A stretch of DNA of 64,000 nt, taken from the NCBI RefSeq assembly GCF_014697375.1, contig NZ_JACJRS010000025.1, forward strand, positions 1 to 64,000. Reading direction: 5' to 3'. A program made the position numbers and the translations under genes. The notes under the pieces are model-generated. The model was given only the letters and a program-made list of their open reading frames with translations, ran no database searches and was not told the origin of the DNA. This document shows, piece by piece, positions 45,280 through 53,041 of this stretch. The DNA comes from Phormidium sp. FACHB-1136 (lineage in GTDB: Bacteria; Cyanobacteriota; Cyanobacteriia; Phormidesmidales; Phormidesmidaceae). The stretch's first letter is position 1; each line of letters opens with the position of its first letter.

Positions 45280-45310
45280 ATATTGCGGGGATAGGTTATC
45301 TCCGCAATAT
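45280..45310 (+). promoter_or_regulatory. Strong hairpin between the two pilin genes
   Basis: A 14-bp stem, ATATTGCGGGGATA (45280-45293) with TATCTCCGCAATAT (45297-45310), one G-T wobble, 3-nt loop, no T-run after it. It lies 41 nt past the first subunit stop and 10 nt before the Shine-Dalgarno of the second. It fits a partial terminator or an mRNA-stabilising element that would raise subunit 1 over the downstream genes. Confidence 0.6.
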
Positions 45311-45332
45311 GGCGCTGAGAAGGAGGTGGGTT

Positions 45333-45827
45333 ATGGTGGGTGATGGGTTATTTTTGGGCCATCGGTGGGGCATTTCTAATAGGTTATTGGCCCTAGGATG
45401 TTTGGGGTTGGGTGTGTTATCGCCAGCGGTGGCGGTGGCCCTAGAACCCACGGTGGACTTTACCCCGGCCTCTTCCTTTACCCTCAGCCTCACCAGTGGC
45501 AACCCCAATCAAGATTTTGGGGTGGTTCATGTGCAGTCGGATAGTGCCACGGGCTGGGTGTTGCGGGTGCGGTCGTTGCGGGGTGGGGTGCTCAAGCATG
45601 AAACCCACACGGCCACGGTGCCCTACAGCCTCACGGTGGATGGCATTCAGGTGGGCAGTTTGGCCGGGGGCAACGAGGCCACGGTGATGACTACCACGGG
45701 CCTCACCTGTGCCGCGCCGACAGGTTGCACCTTTCCGGTACGGGCTACGATGATGGCGGGCGATGTGCAAGGAAAACCCTCCGGATCCTACACCGACACC
45801 CTGACGTTTACTTTGGTAGAGCAGTGA
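45333..45827 (+). CDS. Spore-coat-U-like pilus subunit 2
   Basis: A 164-residue secreted protein. The ATG at 45333 has a perfect AAGGAGGT site 5 nt upstream, which decides the start over 45309. Signal peptide about residues 1-29 (LLALGCLGLGVLSPAVAVA). The mature domain starts LEPTVDFTPASSFTLSLTSG and ends GSYTDTLTFTLVEQ, matching subunit 1 in its last strand. One Cys pair (LTCAAPTGCTF) may form a disulfide. A minor or tip subunit is possible. It is separated from the chaperone gene by a repeat element. Confidence 0.7.
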   Translation: MVGDGLFLGHRWGISNRLLALGCLGLGVLSPAVAVALEPTVDFTPASSFTLSLTSGNPNQDFGVVHVQSDSATGWVLRVRSLRGGVLKHETHTATVPYSLTVDGIQVGSLAGGNEATVMTTTGLTCAAPTGCTFPVRATMMAGDVQGKPSGSYTDTLTFTLVEQ

Positions 45828-45884
45828 TGTATCCCCGTAGGTTGGGTGCAGCGAAGTCTCTGTTCTGCTTCGTTTCTAGGTGTG

Positions 45885-45981
45885 GATCCCCCCTAGCCCC
45901 CCTTGGGAAGGGGGGAACCGGAATCAAAGTCCCCCTTTTTGGAATCAAAGTCCCCCTTTTTAAGGGGGATTTAGGGGGATC
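45885..45981. repeat. GATCCCCC-family inverted-repeat element in the pilus operon
   Basis: It begins GATCCCCCCTAGCCCCCCTT and ends TTTAGGGGGATC, with a 21-bp internal direct duplication starting GGAATCAAAGTCCCCC. It is a MITE-like palindromic element placed between subunit 2 and the chaperone gene. Confidence 0.7.
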
Positions 45982-46068
45982 TCCACGGGGTGAGGGCCGC
46001 GAGGGCTTGGTTGACGACTTATCTTTGTTGGCTGATGAGACTGTTTTGGTAAATGCCGGGAGGCTGTG

Positions 46069-46854
46069 ATGAAATCCCTACCCTATGTTGGCCTATCCTG
46101 TTTGGGCGGTGTTGCCTCGGTGTTGGTGGGGGCTGGGGTGTTGATGGCGGCTCCGGCCTGGGCGGATGCCAGCTACCAACTCACCCCTTCTCGCCTGGTG
46201 TTGGAGCCGTCGGGGGGGCGATCTGCGGGGTCGTTTCAGGTTCGCAGCACCGGGGATGAACCCGTGGCCATTGAGGTACGGGTGACGGATCGCCAGATGG
46301 ATCCCCAGGGCAACGAAACCCAGACCGATGCCGAGGATGACTTTGTGGTGTATCCGCCGCAGATTGTATTGCAACCCGGGCAGGTGCAAACCGTGCGTGT
46401 CACCTGGTTGGGAGATCCCAATGTGGCGGTGGAACAAGCCTTTCGGCTGATTACCGAACAACTGCCCATCGACCTCGGCGGCCCAGAGGAAACCCCCACT
46501 GGAGTTACGGTTCGCATCAATGCCCTCTATCGCTATGTGGCGGCGCTGTATGTGACGCCCCCAGGAGCACAGCCCAATGTGGTGATTCGCCAAGCCAGCC
46601 ACCAGCGCATCGACGGTCAGGATAAGCTGCTACTGGAGTTTGACAACCAAGGCACCGCCCACCAACTGTTGTCTGGGCTAAACCTCACCTTGGCCCCGGT
46701 GAATCAACCAGAGGCCAGCCTCACCCTGCGGCCCGACCAACTGATTGGCATCAACGGCGAGAATGTGCTGGCCCAACACCAGCGCCAGTTTGTCATGCCC
46801 TGGCCCGAAGGCTTGCCCGTTGGCCCCATCACCGCCAGCTTTGAACTTCGTTAG
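46069..46854 (+). CDS. Fimbrial periplasmic chaperone (PapD/CsuC-like)
   Basis: A 261-residue protein with a signal peptide (to about AAPAWA-DAS). Two immunoglobulin-like domains follow: domain 1 YQLTPSRLVLEPSGGRSAGS with RVTWLGDPNVAVEQAFRLI (the G1-like strand region that complements subunits), and domain 2 with LLEFDNQGTAHQLLSGLNLT. It is expected to fold pilus subunits in the periplasm and deliver them to the usher. The ATG at 46069 is preferred over the GTG at 46066, with GGGAGG about 6 nt upstream. It lies 95 nt before the usher gene. Confidence 0.82.
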   Translation: MKSLPYVGLSCLGGVASVLVGAGVLMAAPAWADASYQLTPSRLVLEPSGGRSAGSFQVRSTGDEPVAIEVRVTDRQMDPQGNETQTDAEDDFVVYPPQIVLQPGQVQTVRVTWLGDPNVAVEQAFRLITEQLPIDLGGPEETPTGVTVRINALYRYVAALYVTPPGAQPNVVIRQASHQRIDGQDKLLLEFDNQGTAHQLLSGLNLTLAPVNQPEASLTLRPDQLIGINGENVLAQHQRQFVMPWPEGLPVGPITASFELR

Positions 46855-46949
46855 ATTGGCCCCAGGCATTTGCTGAGGTCTTGAGGCTTCTTGCCATAAT
46901 TGGCTCAGTTTTCCTGCCTGGAACGAGATTTCCAGGCTTGGGTTAAGTC

Positions 46950-49637
46950 ATGGCTTACCGATGGGTCGCAATGGCGATGATAGTAGCGCTGGGTTGTCCA
47001 GGGCCAGCCGTCGCTGCCCGTGGCCCTCACCCTAAATCCCTCTCCCATGGGGCGAGGGACTTTGACGTAACGACCTTCCGGCCCCCCTCTCCCGTGGGGA
47101 GAGGGGCTGGGGGTGAGGGCCAACCCTGGCTATCCCAAACCTCCCCTACCCCTGAAGCCCAACCCCCTGAGACCCAAACCATTGAAACCCAGGATCTAGA
47201 GGCTCCCGCTAGTCCTGAAAACCCTGGGAGCACCCCACCAAATCCAGGAGCGGAGGATGATCTCTTTGAGCAAATCTTTGGGCGACCTCGACCGCAGGAT
47301 CAAACCATTCCCATCCCCTTTTCCATTAACGATCAGCGGCGGGGGCAGGCCATTGTGGTGCTTTCTGGCGGGCGGGCCAGCCTGGTGCAGGCGGCTCCGG
47401 TGTTGGCGCAAACCCGCGACCTGTTGCAGCCAGAACTCCAGGCTCAACTAGAGGCCAGCGTGGACGAGGCAGGTTTTCTTAGCCTTGACTTCCTCCAGCA
47501 GGTGGGTCTGACCGCCATTTTCGACCAAAGCCAACTGGCGCTGTATCTGACGGTGCCCCCGGCCCTGCGGCGCACCAATGTGGTGGATGCGTTGGGAGTG
47601 CCTCCAGAGGCGGCCAATGCTCTGCCCATCAGCACCATTAGCGGCTATGTGAATGTTTTGGGCGGCAACGACATTATCTGGGCGGGGCAGGAACCCACCG
47701 GACGGCAACCGCTTCGGCTCTCCTTGGATGGGGCGCTGAATGGGGCGGGCTGGGTACTGGAGGGACAGGCCGATGTGCTGGAGGGGGGAAATCCTGGTTT
47801 TCAGCGGCGAGATGTGCGGCTGGTGCGGGATGATCCGGCCAATGCCCTGCGCTATGTGGCGGGGGATATTAGCATTCCGGTGAGTGGGGCGTTTCAAGCG
47901 CTGGTGCCCTTGGGGGGCATTTCGGTGTCGCGCAACTTTAGTTTGCAGCCCTACCGTGTTACCCGCCCCACGGGGGAATTTAGCTTTTTCCTAGAACGCC
48001 CCTCCCAGGTGGAAATTTACATCAACGGCGTGCGGGTACAGCAGCTTCGGCTGGAGGCTGGCCCCCAGGATATCCGTAGCCTATCCCTAGCGACGGGCTC
48101 CAACGATATTCAACTGATCATCACCGACGACCTGGGCCAGGTGCAGCGGCTCGACTTTTCCACCGCCCTAGCCGGGAACCTACTAGCCCCCGGTCTACAG
48201 CAGTTTTCCTATAATTTGGGTTTTCCGTCGGGCACGGTGCAAGGGCAGCGCCAATACGACTGGAGCCAGCCCCAATTGGCCCTAGCCCACCGCTGGGGAG
48301 CCACTGGCACCCTCACCCTCGGCAGCTATCTCCAGGCCACGCCCTCCTTTCAAATGGTGGAGGCCGATGGCATTTGGGCTTCGGCCCTGGGCAACTGGGG
48401 CTGGGATGTGGCCCTCAGCCATCGGGGAGAAGTGGGGGTGGGCATGGCCGCACGGGTGCAGTATGAACGGCCCACCAAGGCCGAGGATGTGGCCCAACGG
48501 TCGCTGCGGATGACGGCGGAATATCGCGATGATCGCTTTACCACCCTCACCAGCCCCGACCCTAGCCAAGATTGGTTGCAGGTTTCCGCCGCCTATGGTC
48601 AACGTCTGTTTAACAGTGCCAGTCTCAACCTGGGCGGTAGCTACAGCTTGGGCCGCACCGTGCCGAATACCTACAGCCTCAACCTGGGCCTGTCCCAAAC
48701 CCTCAGCAGCGGCCTGAGCGGCAGCCTCAACGCCAACTATAGCCGCACTACCCAAAGCCGGGAGGAGGTACGGGTCTTTTTGGGCCTGTCTTGGCTCTTG
48801 CCCGCCCAGCGGCAATCCCTAGGGCTGAATACCAACCTCAGCAACACCAGCCGCGCCGGAAACCAATTGCAGTGGCGGCGCAGCCCCGATCAATCCCTGA
48901 TGGCCACGGGCTGGTCGCTGAACCTCAACCAGACGGGCGATCAATACGGTGTGCTGGGGGAAATGAACTACACCGACTACCGCTTTGATCTCAAGCTCAG
49001 CCAAGCCTGGGATAGCTCCTTCAACGCTTCAACAGCCACCACCCACGCCACCCGACTCACCTTTGGCACCGCCCTGGTGTTTGCCGATGGCCATTTTGGC
49101 TGGTCTCGCCCCATTACCAATAGCTTTGTTCTGGTGGTGCCCCGCAACAACTGGCGGGGCCAGCGGATCGGCGTCAACCCCTTTGGCAACGGCTATGCTG
49201 CCGTGGTCAATGCCTTTGGCCCAGCGGTGATTCCCGACCTCCAGCCCTACTATGTCTCTCGGCTTAGACTAGAAGCCCTGGAAGCCCCCCTCGGCTACGA
49301 CCTTGGCCCCAGCGAGTGGGTGGTGTGGCCCAGCTACCGCAGCGGCACATTGATTTTGGCGGGCACCGACGCCACGGCCTTTGTGCGAGGCGTATTGGTA
49401 GATGGCAACGGCGAACCCCTAGGGCTTCAGGGCGGTGAGGTGGTCTCCCTATCCGACGCAAGCTGGCCTGTCCAGGGCTTTTTTACCAATCGGGTGGGGC
49501 GGTTTGCGCTGATGGGGTTTGGCCCAGGCCGCTACGAAATTCGCCTGCGCGACTATGCCCCCATCGAGTTTGAGATTGCGCCCGACCAATCCGGCCTGGT
49601 GGATCTCGGTACCCTGGTGATTCAATCCGCCCCATAA
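46950..49637 (+). CDS. Outer-membrane fimbrial usher (CsuD/archaic type)
   Basis: An 895-residue usher that would export and assemble the two upstream subunits. Signal peptide about residues 1-23 (ending GPAVAA), then an unusual linker from an inserted repeat (residues about 24-57), an N-terminal chaperone-binding region (about 100-215), and a beta-barrel from about 240. The barrel start carries the usher signature FSFFLERPSQVEIYINGVRV, then QQLRLEAGPQDIRSLSLATG SNDIQL. A C-terminal carboxypeptidase-regulatory-like domain is at about 795-890 (FVRGVLVDGNGEPLGLQGGE). The sequence type is that of archaic/sigma ushers, not FimD. Confidence 0.85.
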   Translation: MAYRWVAMAMIVALGCPGPAVAARGPHPKSLSHGARDFDVTTFRPPSPVGRGAGGEGQPWLSQTSPTPEAQPPETQTIETQDLEAPASPENPGSTPPNPGAEDDLFEQIFGRPRPQDQTIPIPFSINDQRRGQAIVVLSGGRASLVQAAPVLAQTRDLLQPELQAQLEASVDEAGFLSLDFLQQVGLTAIFDQSQLALYLTVPPALRRTNVVDALGVPPEAANALPISTISGYVNVLGGNDIIWAGQEPTGRQPLRLSLDGALNGAGWVLEGQADVLEGGNPGFQRRDVRLVRDDPANALRYVAGDISIPVSGAFQALVPLGGISVSRNFSLQPYRVTRPTGEFSFFLERPSQVEIYINGVRVQQLRLEAGPQDIRSLSLATGSNDIQLIITDDLGQVQRLDFSTALAGNLLAPGLQQFSYNLGFPSGTVQGQRQYDWSQPQLALAHRWGATGTLTLGSYLQATPSFQMVEADGIWASALGNWGWDVALSHRGEVGVGMAARVQYERPTKAEDVAQRSLRMTAEYRDDRFTTLTSPDPSQDWLQVSAAYGQRLFNSASLNLGGSYSLGRTVPNTYSLNLGLSQTLSSGLSGSLNANYSRTTQSREEVRVFLGLSWLLPAQRQSLGLNTNLSNTSRAGNQLQWRRSPDQSLMATGWSLNLNQTGDQYGVLGEMNYTDYRFDLKLSQAWDSSFNASTATTHATRLTFGTALVFADGHFGWSRPITNSFVLVVPRNNWRGQRIGVNPFGNGYAAVVNAFGPAVIPDLQPYYVSRLRLEALEAPLGYDLGPSEWVVWPSYRSGTLILAGTDATAFVRGVLVDGNGEPLGLQGGEVVSLSDASWPVQGFFTNRVGRFALMGFGPGRYEIRLRDYAPIEFEIAPDQSGLVDLGTLVIQSAP
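47022..47121. repeat. 100-bp palindromic element inside the usher gene
   Basis: Terminal inverted repeats GGCCCTCACCC (47022-47032) and GGGTGAGGGCC (47111-47121), with inner palindromes around CTCCCATGGGGCGAGGG and CTCCCGTGGGGAGAGGGG. It keeps the reading frame and adds about 33 residues right after the signal peptide. Confidence 0.75.
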
Positions 49638-49745
49638 GGCTGAGATAAACGCCTGCTTGGCTGTTCCCAAGTCGCTCGGTGGTGCATTGCGGCTCATCAC
49701 CATGATCAGCCTATTGCCGAACGGTGGCATTGCCGCGAAGGCACC

Positions 49746-49844
49746 CTACGTTACTGCACTTGCCTCTTCGGAAGAATGGCAATACTCACAGAGGTCATTA
49801 GCTCGTTCTCTCACTTGCTGTCGAATTGCTGAAGAAATAGCCAT
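49746..49844 (-). pseudogene. HNH endonuclease, N-terminal remnant
   Basis: A minus-strand frame reads MAISSAIRQQVRERANDLCE YCHSSEEASAVT and stops. The (R)xRA(N/D)xxCEYC start is that of cyanobacterial HNH nucleases, whose next residues should lead to the His-Asn-His core. Here the sequence instead runs into a GTAGGGTGC-type repeat. It starts 2 nt after the 80-residue gene upstream, so the two formed an operon. The catalytic part is lost. Confidence 0.55.
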
Positions 49845-49846
49845 AT

Positions 49847-50089
49847 TTACGCAGCTTCAGCGATAATTTTGGCATTCAACAACGTAAAAATACGATCTAG
49901 CTCTAGAATGCCTGTCAATTCTGCCTCTTCATTAGGATTAAGGCCAGATGTCCGCTGTTTTTCGTTTAAGTTTTCTAGCCTATCTTGCAAGGACTCACTA
50001 AACTTAAACAGATATAACCCTCTAACCATCTTCATTTGAATGTCTGCATCAATAAAGGATGAGGGTTGAATCATAAGCTGTGCATTCAT
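49847..50089 (-). CDS. Small partner protein of the broken HNH gene
   Basis: An 80-residue helical protein: MNAQLMIQPSSFIDADIQMK, then a leucine- and acid-rich body ending LELDRIFTLLNAKIIAEAA. I recall proteins of this type directly upstream of HNH nuclease genes in cyanobacteria. An antitoxin or immunity role is possible but is inference. Its partner is truncated, so it is now an orphan. Confidence 0.55.
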   Translation of the reverse strand: MNAQLMIQPSSFIDADIQMKMVRGLYLFKFSESLQDRLENLNEKQRTSGLNPNEEAELTGILELDRIFTLLNAKIIAEAA

Positions 50090-50160
50090 GGATTGAATCT
50101 CCTAGCAATGTACTAGTCAAAAAATATAGCGGATTTCACTCGGTTGAAGTACATTGCGAT

Positions 50161-50229
50161 GATCCCCCCTGCCCCCCTTATCAAGGGGGGTATAGAGTAA
50201 GCCTTAGACCGCTAGGTACTGGGGGGATC
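50161..50229. repeat. GATCCCCC-family inverted-repeat element
   Basis: GATCCCCCC (50161-50169) and GGGGGGATC (50221-50229) bracket a 69-bp element with an inner C-run/G-run palindrome. It lies between the orphan small gene and the DUF2281 antitoxin. Confidence 0.7.
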
Positions 50230-50282
50230 TAGAACCCAGCAACGGTGTATCTCACTCTATCGAGAACCGCTATAATTCAAGA

Positions 50283-50516
50283 CTACCTATAACGCTTCAT
50301 ATCCTCAAGGGGTTCATCAAAATCATCAGCCATCCAGATTTTGCCCTTAAGGATGCCAAAACCACCTCGTTTTTGCTTCGGCTGCTCTAAGGCTTCCTGA
50401 TCTTCTGAACCCTGAGCATATTTCTCGGCCAAGTATTGAGCATAGTGCAGTATTTCTTGTTTTAACGTTTCTGGCATCTGTGCGACAGCCTCCAAAATTT
50501 TTGCCTCAGTTGTCAT
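50283..50516 (-). CDS. DUF2281/VapB-like antitoxin (orphan)
   Basis: A 77-residue protein from the ATG at 50516 (MTTEAKILEAVAQMPETLKQ); the frame is open to 50543. The C-terminus GFGILKGKIWMADDFDEPLEDMKRYR is the toxin-wrapping tail typical of DUF2281 antitoxins that pair with PIN toxins. No toxin gene follows, so it is an orphan. Its last 20 residues are similar to those of the protein at 52091-52423. Confidence 0.7.
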   Translation of the reverse strand: MTTEAKILEAVAQMPETLKQEILHYAQYLAEKYAQGSEDQEALEQPKQKRGGFGILKGKIWMADDFDEPLEDMKRYR

Positions 50517-50532
50517 ATACATTCTCCAGTTT

Positions 50533-50659
50533 GTAGGGTGCATTCACGGCGTCAATATCCTTCGACCATGTGAGAAGGATCAATTTTGCCGCAATACACC
50601 ACTACCGCGAATGTCTTGATGGATAAGTTTGGTGCATTGCTGGCGCGAATGCACCCTAC
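50533..50659. repeat. MITE-like element with 13-bp terminal inverted repeats
   Basis: GTAGGGTGCATTC (50533-50545) and GAATGCACCCTAC (50647-50659) enclose 127 bp without a gene. The same terminal sequence appears where the HNH gene is broken (near 49730-49750). It lies between the end of the R-M C-half and the DUF2281 start. Confidence 0.7.
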
Positions 50660-50714
50660 GTTATGGCTTTGGCTTGATGCATGGGCTGTCTCCTGATTGA
50701 CTTATCCGTTGATC

Positions 50715-52088
50715 CTATTTTTCTGTTTGATGATCGACGGTTTCGGGCATTTGGTGGATGATTTCCATGGTGCGGAGGCTGACGGTGCAGACTCGTTTGA
50801 GAAGGTCGATGACGTGGTCTTTGTAGTCGGCAAATTGGTAGGTGTTGAAGAGTTCGCGGATTGTAGGATCTTTGGGGGTTTTCTCTTTGTATTGATCCAA
50901 AATCCATTCTAGGGCGGAGCGATTGCCGAGTTTATAGTCCCAGGCGAGGGCGGGGATGCCTTCTAGAGTGGTTTCGGTGTCGAGGATGATTTTGCCGTCG
51001 GTTTTGTCGGCTTTGAGTTTGGCTTTGGGGGGTTTGCCCTCACCCCCTGCCCCCTCTCCCATGGGGCGAGGGGGTTCTAGCCCCGGAATTGTCGCGTTTT
51101 CGGCTTTCTTTTGCTTGCGGGAAGATGAGGACGCATCGACCCGTTTTAGGTCGTAGGGTTCGATAGTTTCGTAGTTGAGGTGTAAGTCCATGAGGGATTT
51201 TCCCCAGGTGGCCCATTGGTAAAAGTTGGCATAGAAGGGCAGACGGGGAAATTCGCGTTTGAGGTTGATTTCGTATTTGGTGCGATAGGCGGGATGGTGA
51301 AGAACGGCGTAGGTGTAATGGAAAATATGGTCTTTGGTGATGGTGGGATCTTGGTAGTGGGTTTGGAATTGGGTTAAGGCCCAATCGGTAATGTTGTCGA
51401 TGCGGTTGCCGTTTTCGTCGTAGCGGTAGAGGGGCAGACATTGGGCTGAACAAGCTGCACCAACAACGTGCAAATCTGGAATTGCATCGCTTGCAATAGT
51501 CATAAATGGCTTTTGTGAACCTGCATCGGTACAACTAATTGCAAGATTTGGTTTCTCGCCTACAGGGAAGAGATTGGGAAGTTGATAAGTCATTCCATTG
51601 AAGTTCTCATCAAAATAGAAATAAGGCTTTATAAACGGTCTATAAGCGCTAGGACAAATTTTACTTGCTTCAAATTTTTTATTAATTCTTCGTTCTAAAT
51701 ATTTTTCAAGTTCGCGATCCCATTTAATATCCAACTCTCGCCGTGTTCCTTTCTTCAAGCGCTCTTGATAGACCTCTACAAAATACTTCATGCGTTTAGT
51801 CAGAGCTTCTTTCGAGAAATCATAAACCCATTCATCGCGTTGGGTTTTCACTCCTGCCGAAAAAAGCTGAAAGACTGCTTCTTCAGAGCGACCTGCTTTC
51901 ACTTCTTTATCAATCAACGACAACAGGCTATCAAAATCGTTGTCGGTTAGGTTAATCCAGTTGGCTTTTTTGTCTGGGGTGATGTGGGCAAAAGGGATTT
52001 TCTCGAAGGGGGTACTTTCAAACCATTCGAGCTTTTCTTCCTTGGTTTGTTCGTCTTGCAGCGTAAAGTAGAAGATTTTGGCACTCAT
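50715..52088 (-). CDS. R-M enzyme, C-terminal half (target-recognition part), split gene
   Basis: A 457-residue protein starting SAKIFYFTLQDEQTKEEKLE. It matches the region that in intact type ISP/type IIG-like nuclease-methyltransferases directly follows FLVRK at the end of the methylase domain. It contains KKANWINLTDNDFDSLLSLI, then the target-recognition part (YRPFIKPYFYFDENFNGMTY, HIFHYTYAVLHHPAYRTKYE). It begins 2 nt after the stop of a DUF2281 gene, and no ancestral start codon is expected here. Residues about 335-350 (PPRPMGEGAGGEGKPP) come from a repeat inserted in frame. It is likely to associate with the N-half at 53042-54775 if functional. Confidence 0.8.
   Translation of the reverse strand: MSAKIFYFTLQDEQTKEEKLEWFESTPFEKIPFAHITPDKKANWINLTDNDFDSLLSLIDKEVKAGRSEEAVFQLFSAGVKTQRDEWVYDFSKEALTKRMKYFVEVYQERLKKGTRRELDIKWDRELEKYLERRINKKFEASKICPSAYRPFIKPYFYFDENFNGMTYQLPNLFPVGEKPNLAISCTDAGSQKPFMTIASDAIPDLHVVGAACSAQCLPLYRYDENGNRIDNITDWALTQFQTHYQDPTITKDHIFHYTYAVLHHPAYRTKYEINLKREFPRLPFYANFYQWATWGKSLMDLHLNYETIEPYDLKRVDASSSSRKQKKAENATIPGLEPPRPMGEGAGGEGKPPKAKLKADKTDGKIILDTETTLEGIPALAWDYKLGNRSALEWILDQYKEKTPKDPTIRELFNTYQFADYKDHVIDLLKRVCTVSLRTMEIIHQMPETVDHQTEK
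51037..51080. repeat. CCCTCACC-type palindrome inside the R-M C-half
   Basis: CCCTCACCCCCTGCCCCCTC followed by TCCCATGGGGCGAGGGGG, same family as 43972-44008 and 47022-47121. On the minus strand it stays in frame and encodes the residues PPRPMGEGAGGEG. Confidence 0.7.
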
Positions 52089-52090
52089 TA

Positions 52091-52423
52091 TTACATATAG
52101 TCCTTGAGGTCTTCTAGGGGTTGATGAAAATCATCAGACATCGTGATTTTTCCAGCTAGGCTACCGTAGCCATATTTTTTCTCAAGAAATTCTCTCTGTT
52201 CAACGCTCATAGATTCTATGGGCCGATCAAAATCTGCTGGTAGAGGCAACCTGAAGGTTCCTTCAATAAAGACTGGTTGATTATTTTCGGAATCTTGTTC
52301 TGTCTCTTCTGGATTTTGCTTTCGGTACTGATGGGCCAAAAACTCCGTATAAATAAATACCGCCTCTTTGACAGAATCGGGTAGGTTCTCAATATTTTTC
52401 AAAATCGATGATTCTATAGTCAT
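52091..52423 (-). CDS. DUF2281-like antitoxin within the split R-M gene
   Basis: A 110-residue protein from the ATG at 52423; the frame is open to a GTG at 52447. The N-terminus MTIESSILKNIENLPDSVKE and the C-terminus YGSLAGKITMSDDFHQPLED LKDYM follow the DUF2281/VapB pattern. A longer, acidic middle than in the orphan copy at 50283. It is the last gene of the three-gene cassette that interrupts the R-M reading frame, and its stop is 2 nt from the start of the R-M C-half. Confidence 0.7.
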   Translation of the reverse strand: MTIESSILKNIENLPDSVKEAVFIYTEFLAHQYRKQNPEETEQDSENNQPVFIEGTFRLPLPADFDRPIESMSVEQREFLEKKYGYGSLAGKITMSDDFHQPLEDLKDYM

Positions 52424-52469
52424 CTTCATCTCTCTTTTCGTTTTCACGATGGATTCTATCTATCTTTAC

Positions 52470-52718
52470 TTAAGAAGCCTTTAATTGAGGTTGATAAGCC
52501 AACACATCCATAGAAATGGATTTAATTGGTTGAACTTCACCATGTAGCATGACCCGAATTTGCTCGGTCGTTTCTCGGCTAAAGCTTTCTTCTCCGCAAT
52601 GAGAGCAAACCGTTGCCGGGATATCCTCAACCAAGTAAAACTTGCCATCAATCTGAAAAATCTCAGTGACCAATTCTTCGTAAAATTTCTCTGAACCACA
52701 AACATGACACTTAACCAT
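52470..52718 (-). CDS. YgiT-type zinc-finger (MqsA-like) antitoxin
   Basis: An 82-residue protein with two CxxC knuckles (KCHVCGSEK, TVCSHCGEESFS) and the YgiT-type ending TTEQIRVMLHGEVQPIKSIS. It partners DUF4258 toxins in many type II toxin-antitoxin pairs. Its ATG overlaps the TAA of the DUF4258 gene by 1 nt (TAATG), and the AGGAGG ribosome-binding site lies in the last codons of that gene, so translation is coupled. Confidence 0.85.
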   Translation of the reverse strand: MVKCHVCGSEKFYEELVTEIFQIDGKFYLVEDIPATVCSHCGEESFSRETTEQIRVMLHGEVQPIKSISMDVLAYQPQLKAS

Positions 52719-53029
52719 TATTTCCTCCTAATCTTGTGATCAATCCATTCATTTTTGTCAGGCTCATACAGCGTAATTATCTTCGTCAACTCTGATTCTA
52801 TTGTTGAAACCTGGATGTGTAGGGCACGACTACCCTTCGTAAAACCTAGTAACAGAGAACTGGGCGAATACTTATCCTCTGGATAGTTCTCAATCACAAT
52901 GATATTTTCACCCGCTTCTCGAATTTCTTGATCACTGATATTTCGTTCAACAGCTCGCTTAAGAGCATGACGAGTAAATTCAAAATATCCCGTTTTTAAC
53001 TGCCTCTGAATTTCGGAGAGAGGTTTCAT
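52718..53029 (-). CDS. DUF4258 toxin
   Basis: A 103-residue DUF4258 protein: FEFTRHALKRAVERNISDQE (His-containing helix), NIIVIENYPEDKYSPSSLLL GF, and the C-terminal strand TKIITLYEPDKNEWIDHKIRRK. DUF4258 proteins are RelE/MqsR-fold toxins, probably mRNA interferases. It starts 12 nt after the stop of the R-M N-half with AAGGA overlapping that stop, so the toxin is expressed with the R-M operon. The antitoxin follows immediately. Confidence 0.8.
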   Translation of the reverse strand: MKPLSEIQRQLKTGYFEFTRHALKRAVERNISDQEIREAGENIIVIENYPEDKYSPSSLLLGFTKGSRALHIQVSTIESELTKIITLYEPDKNEWIDHKIRRK

Positions 53030-53041
53030 TTCAATTTTTCC

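Noticed and set aside
48282-48815. 177-residue minus-strand frame
   Set aside because: Shadow of the usher barrel; no protein-like pattern.
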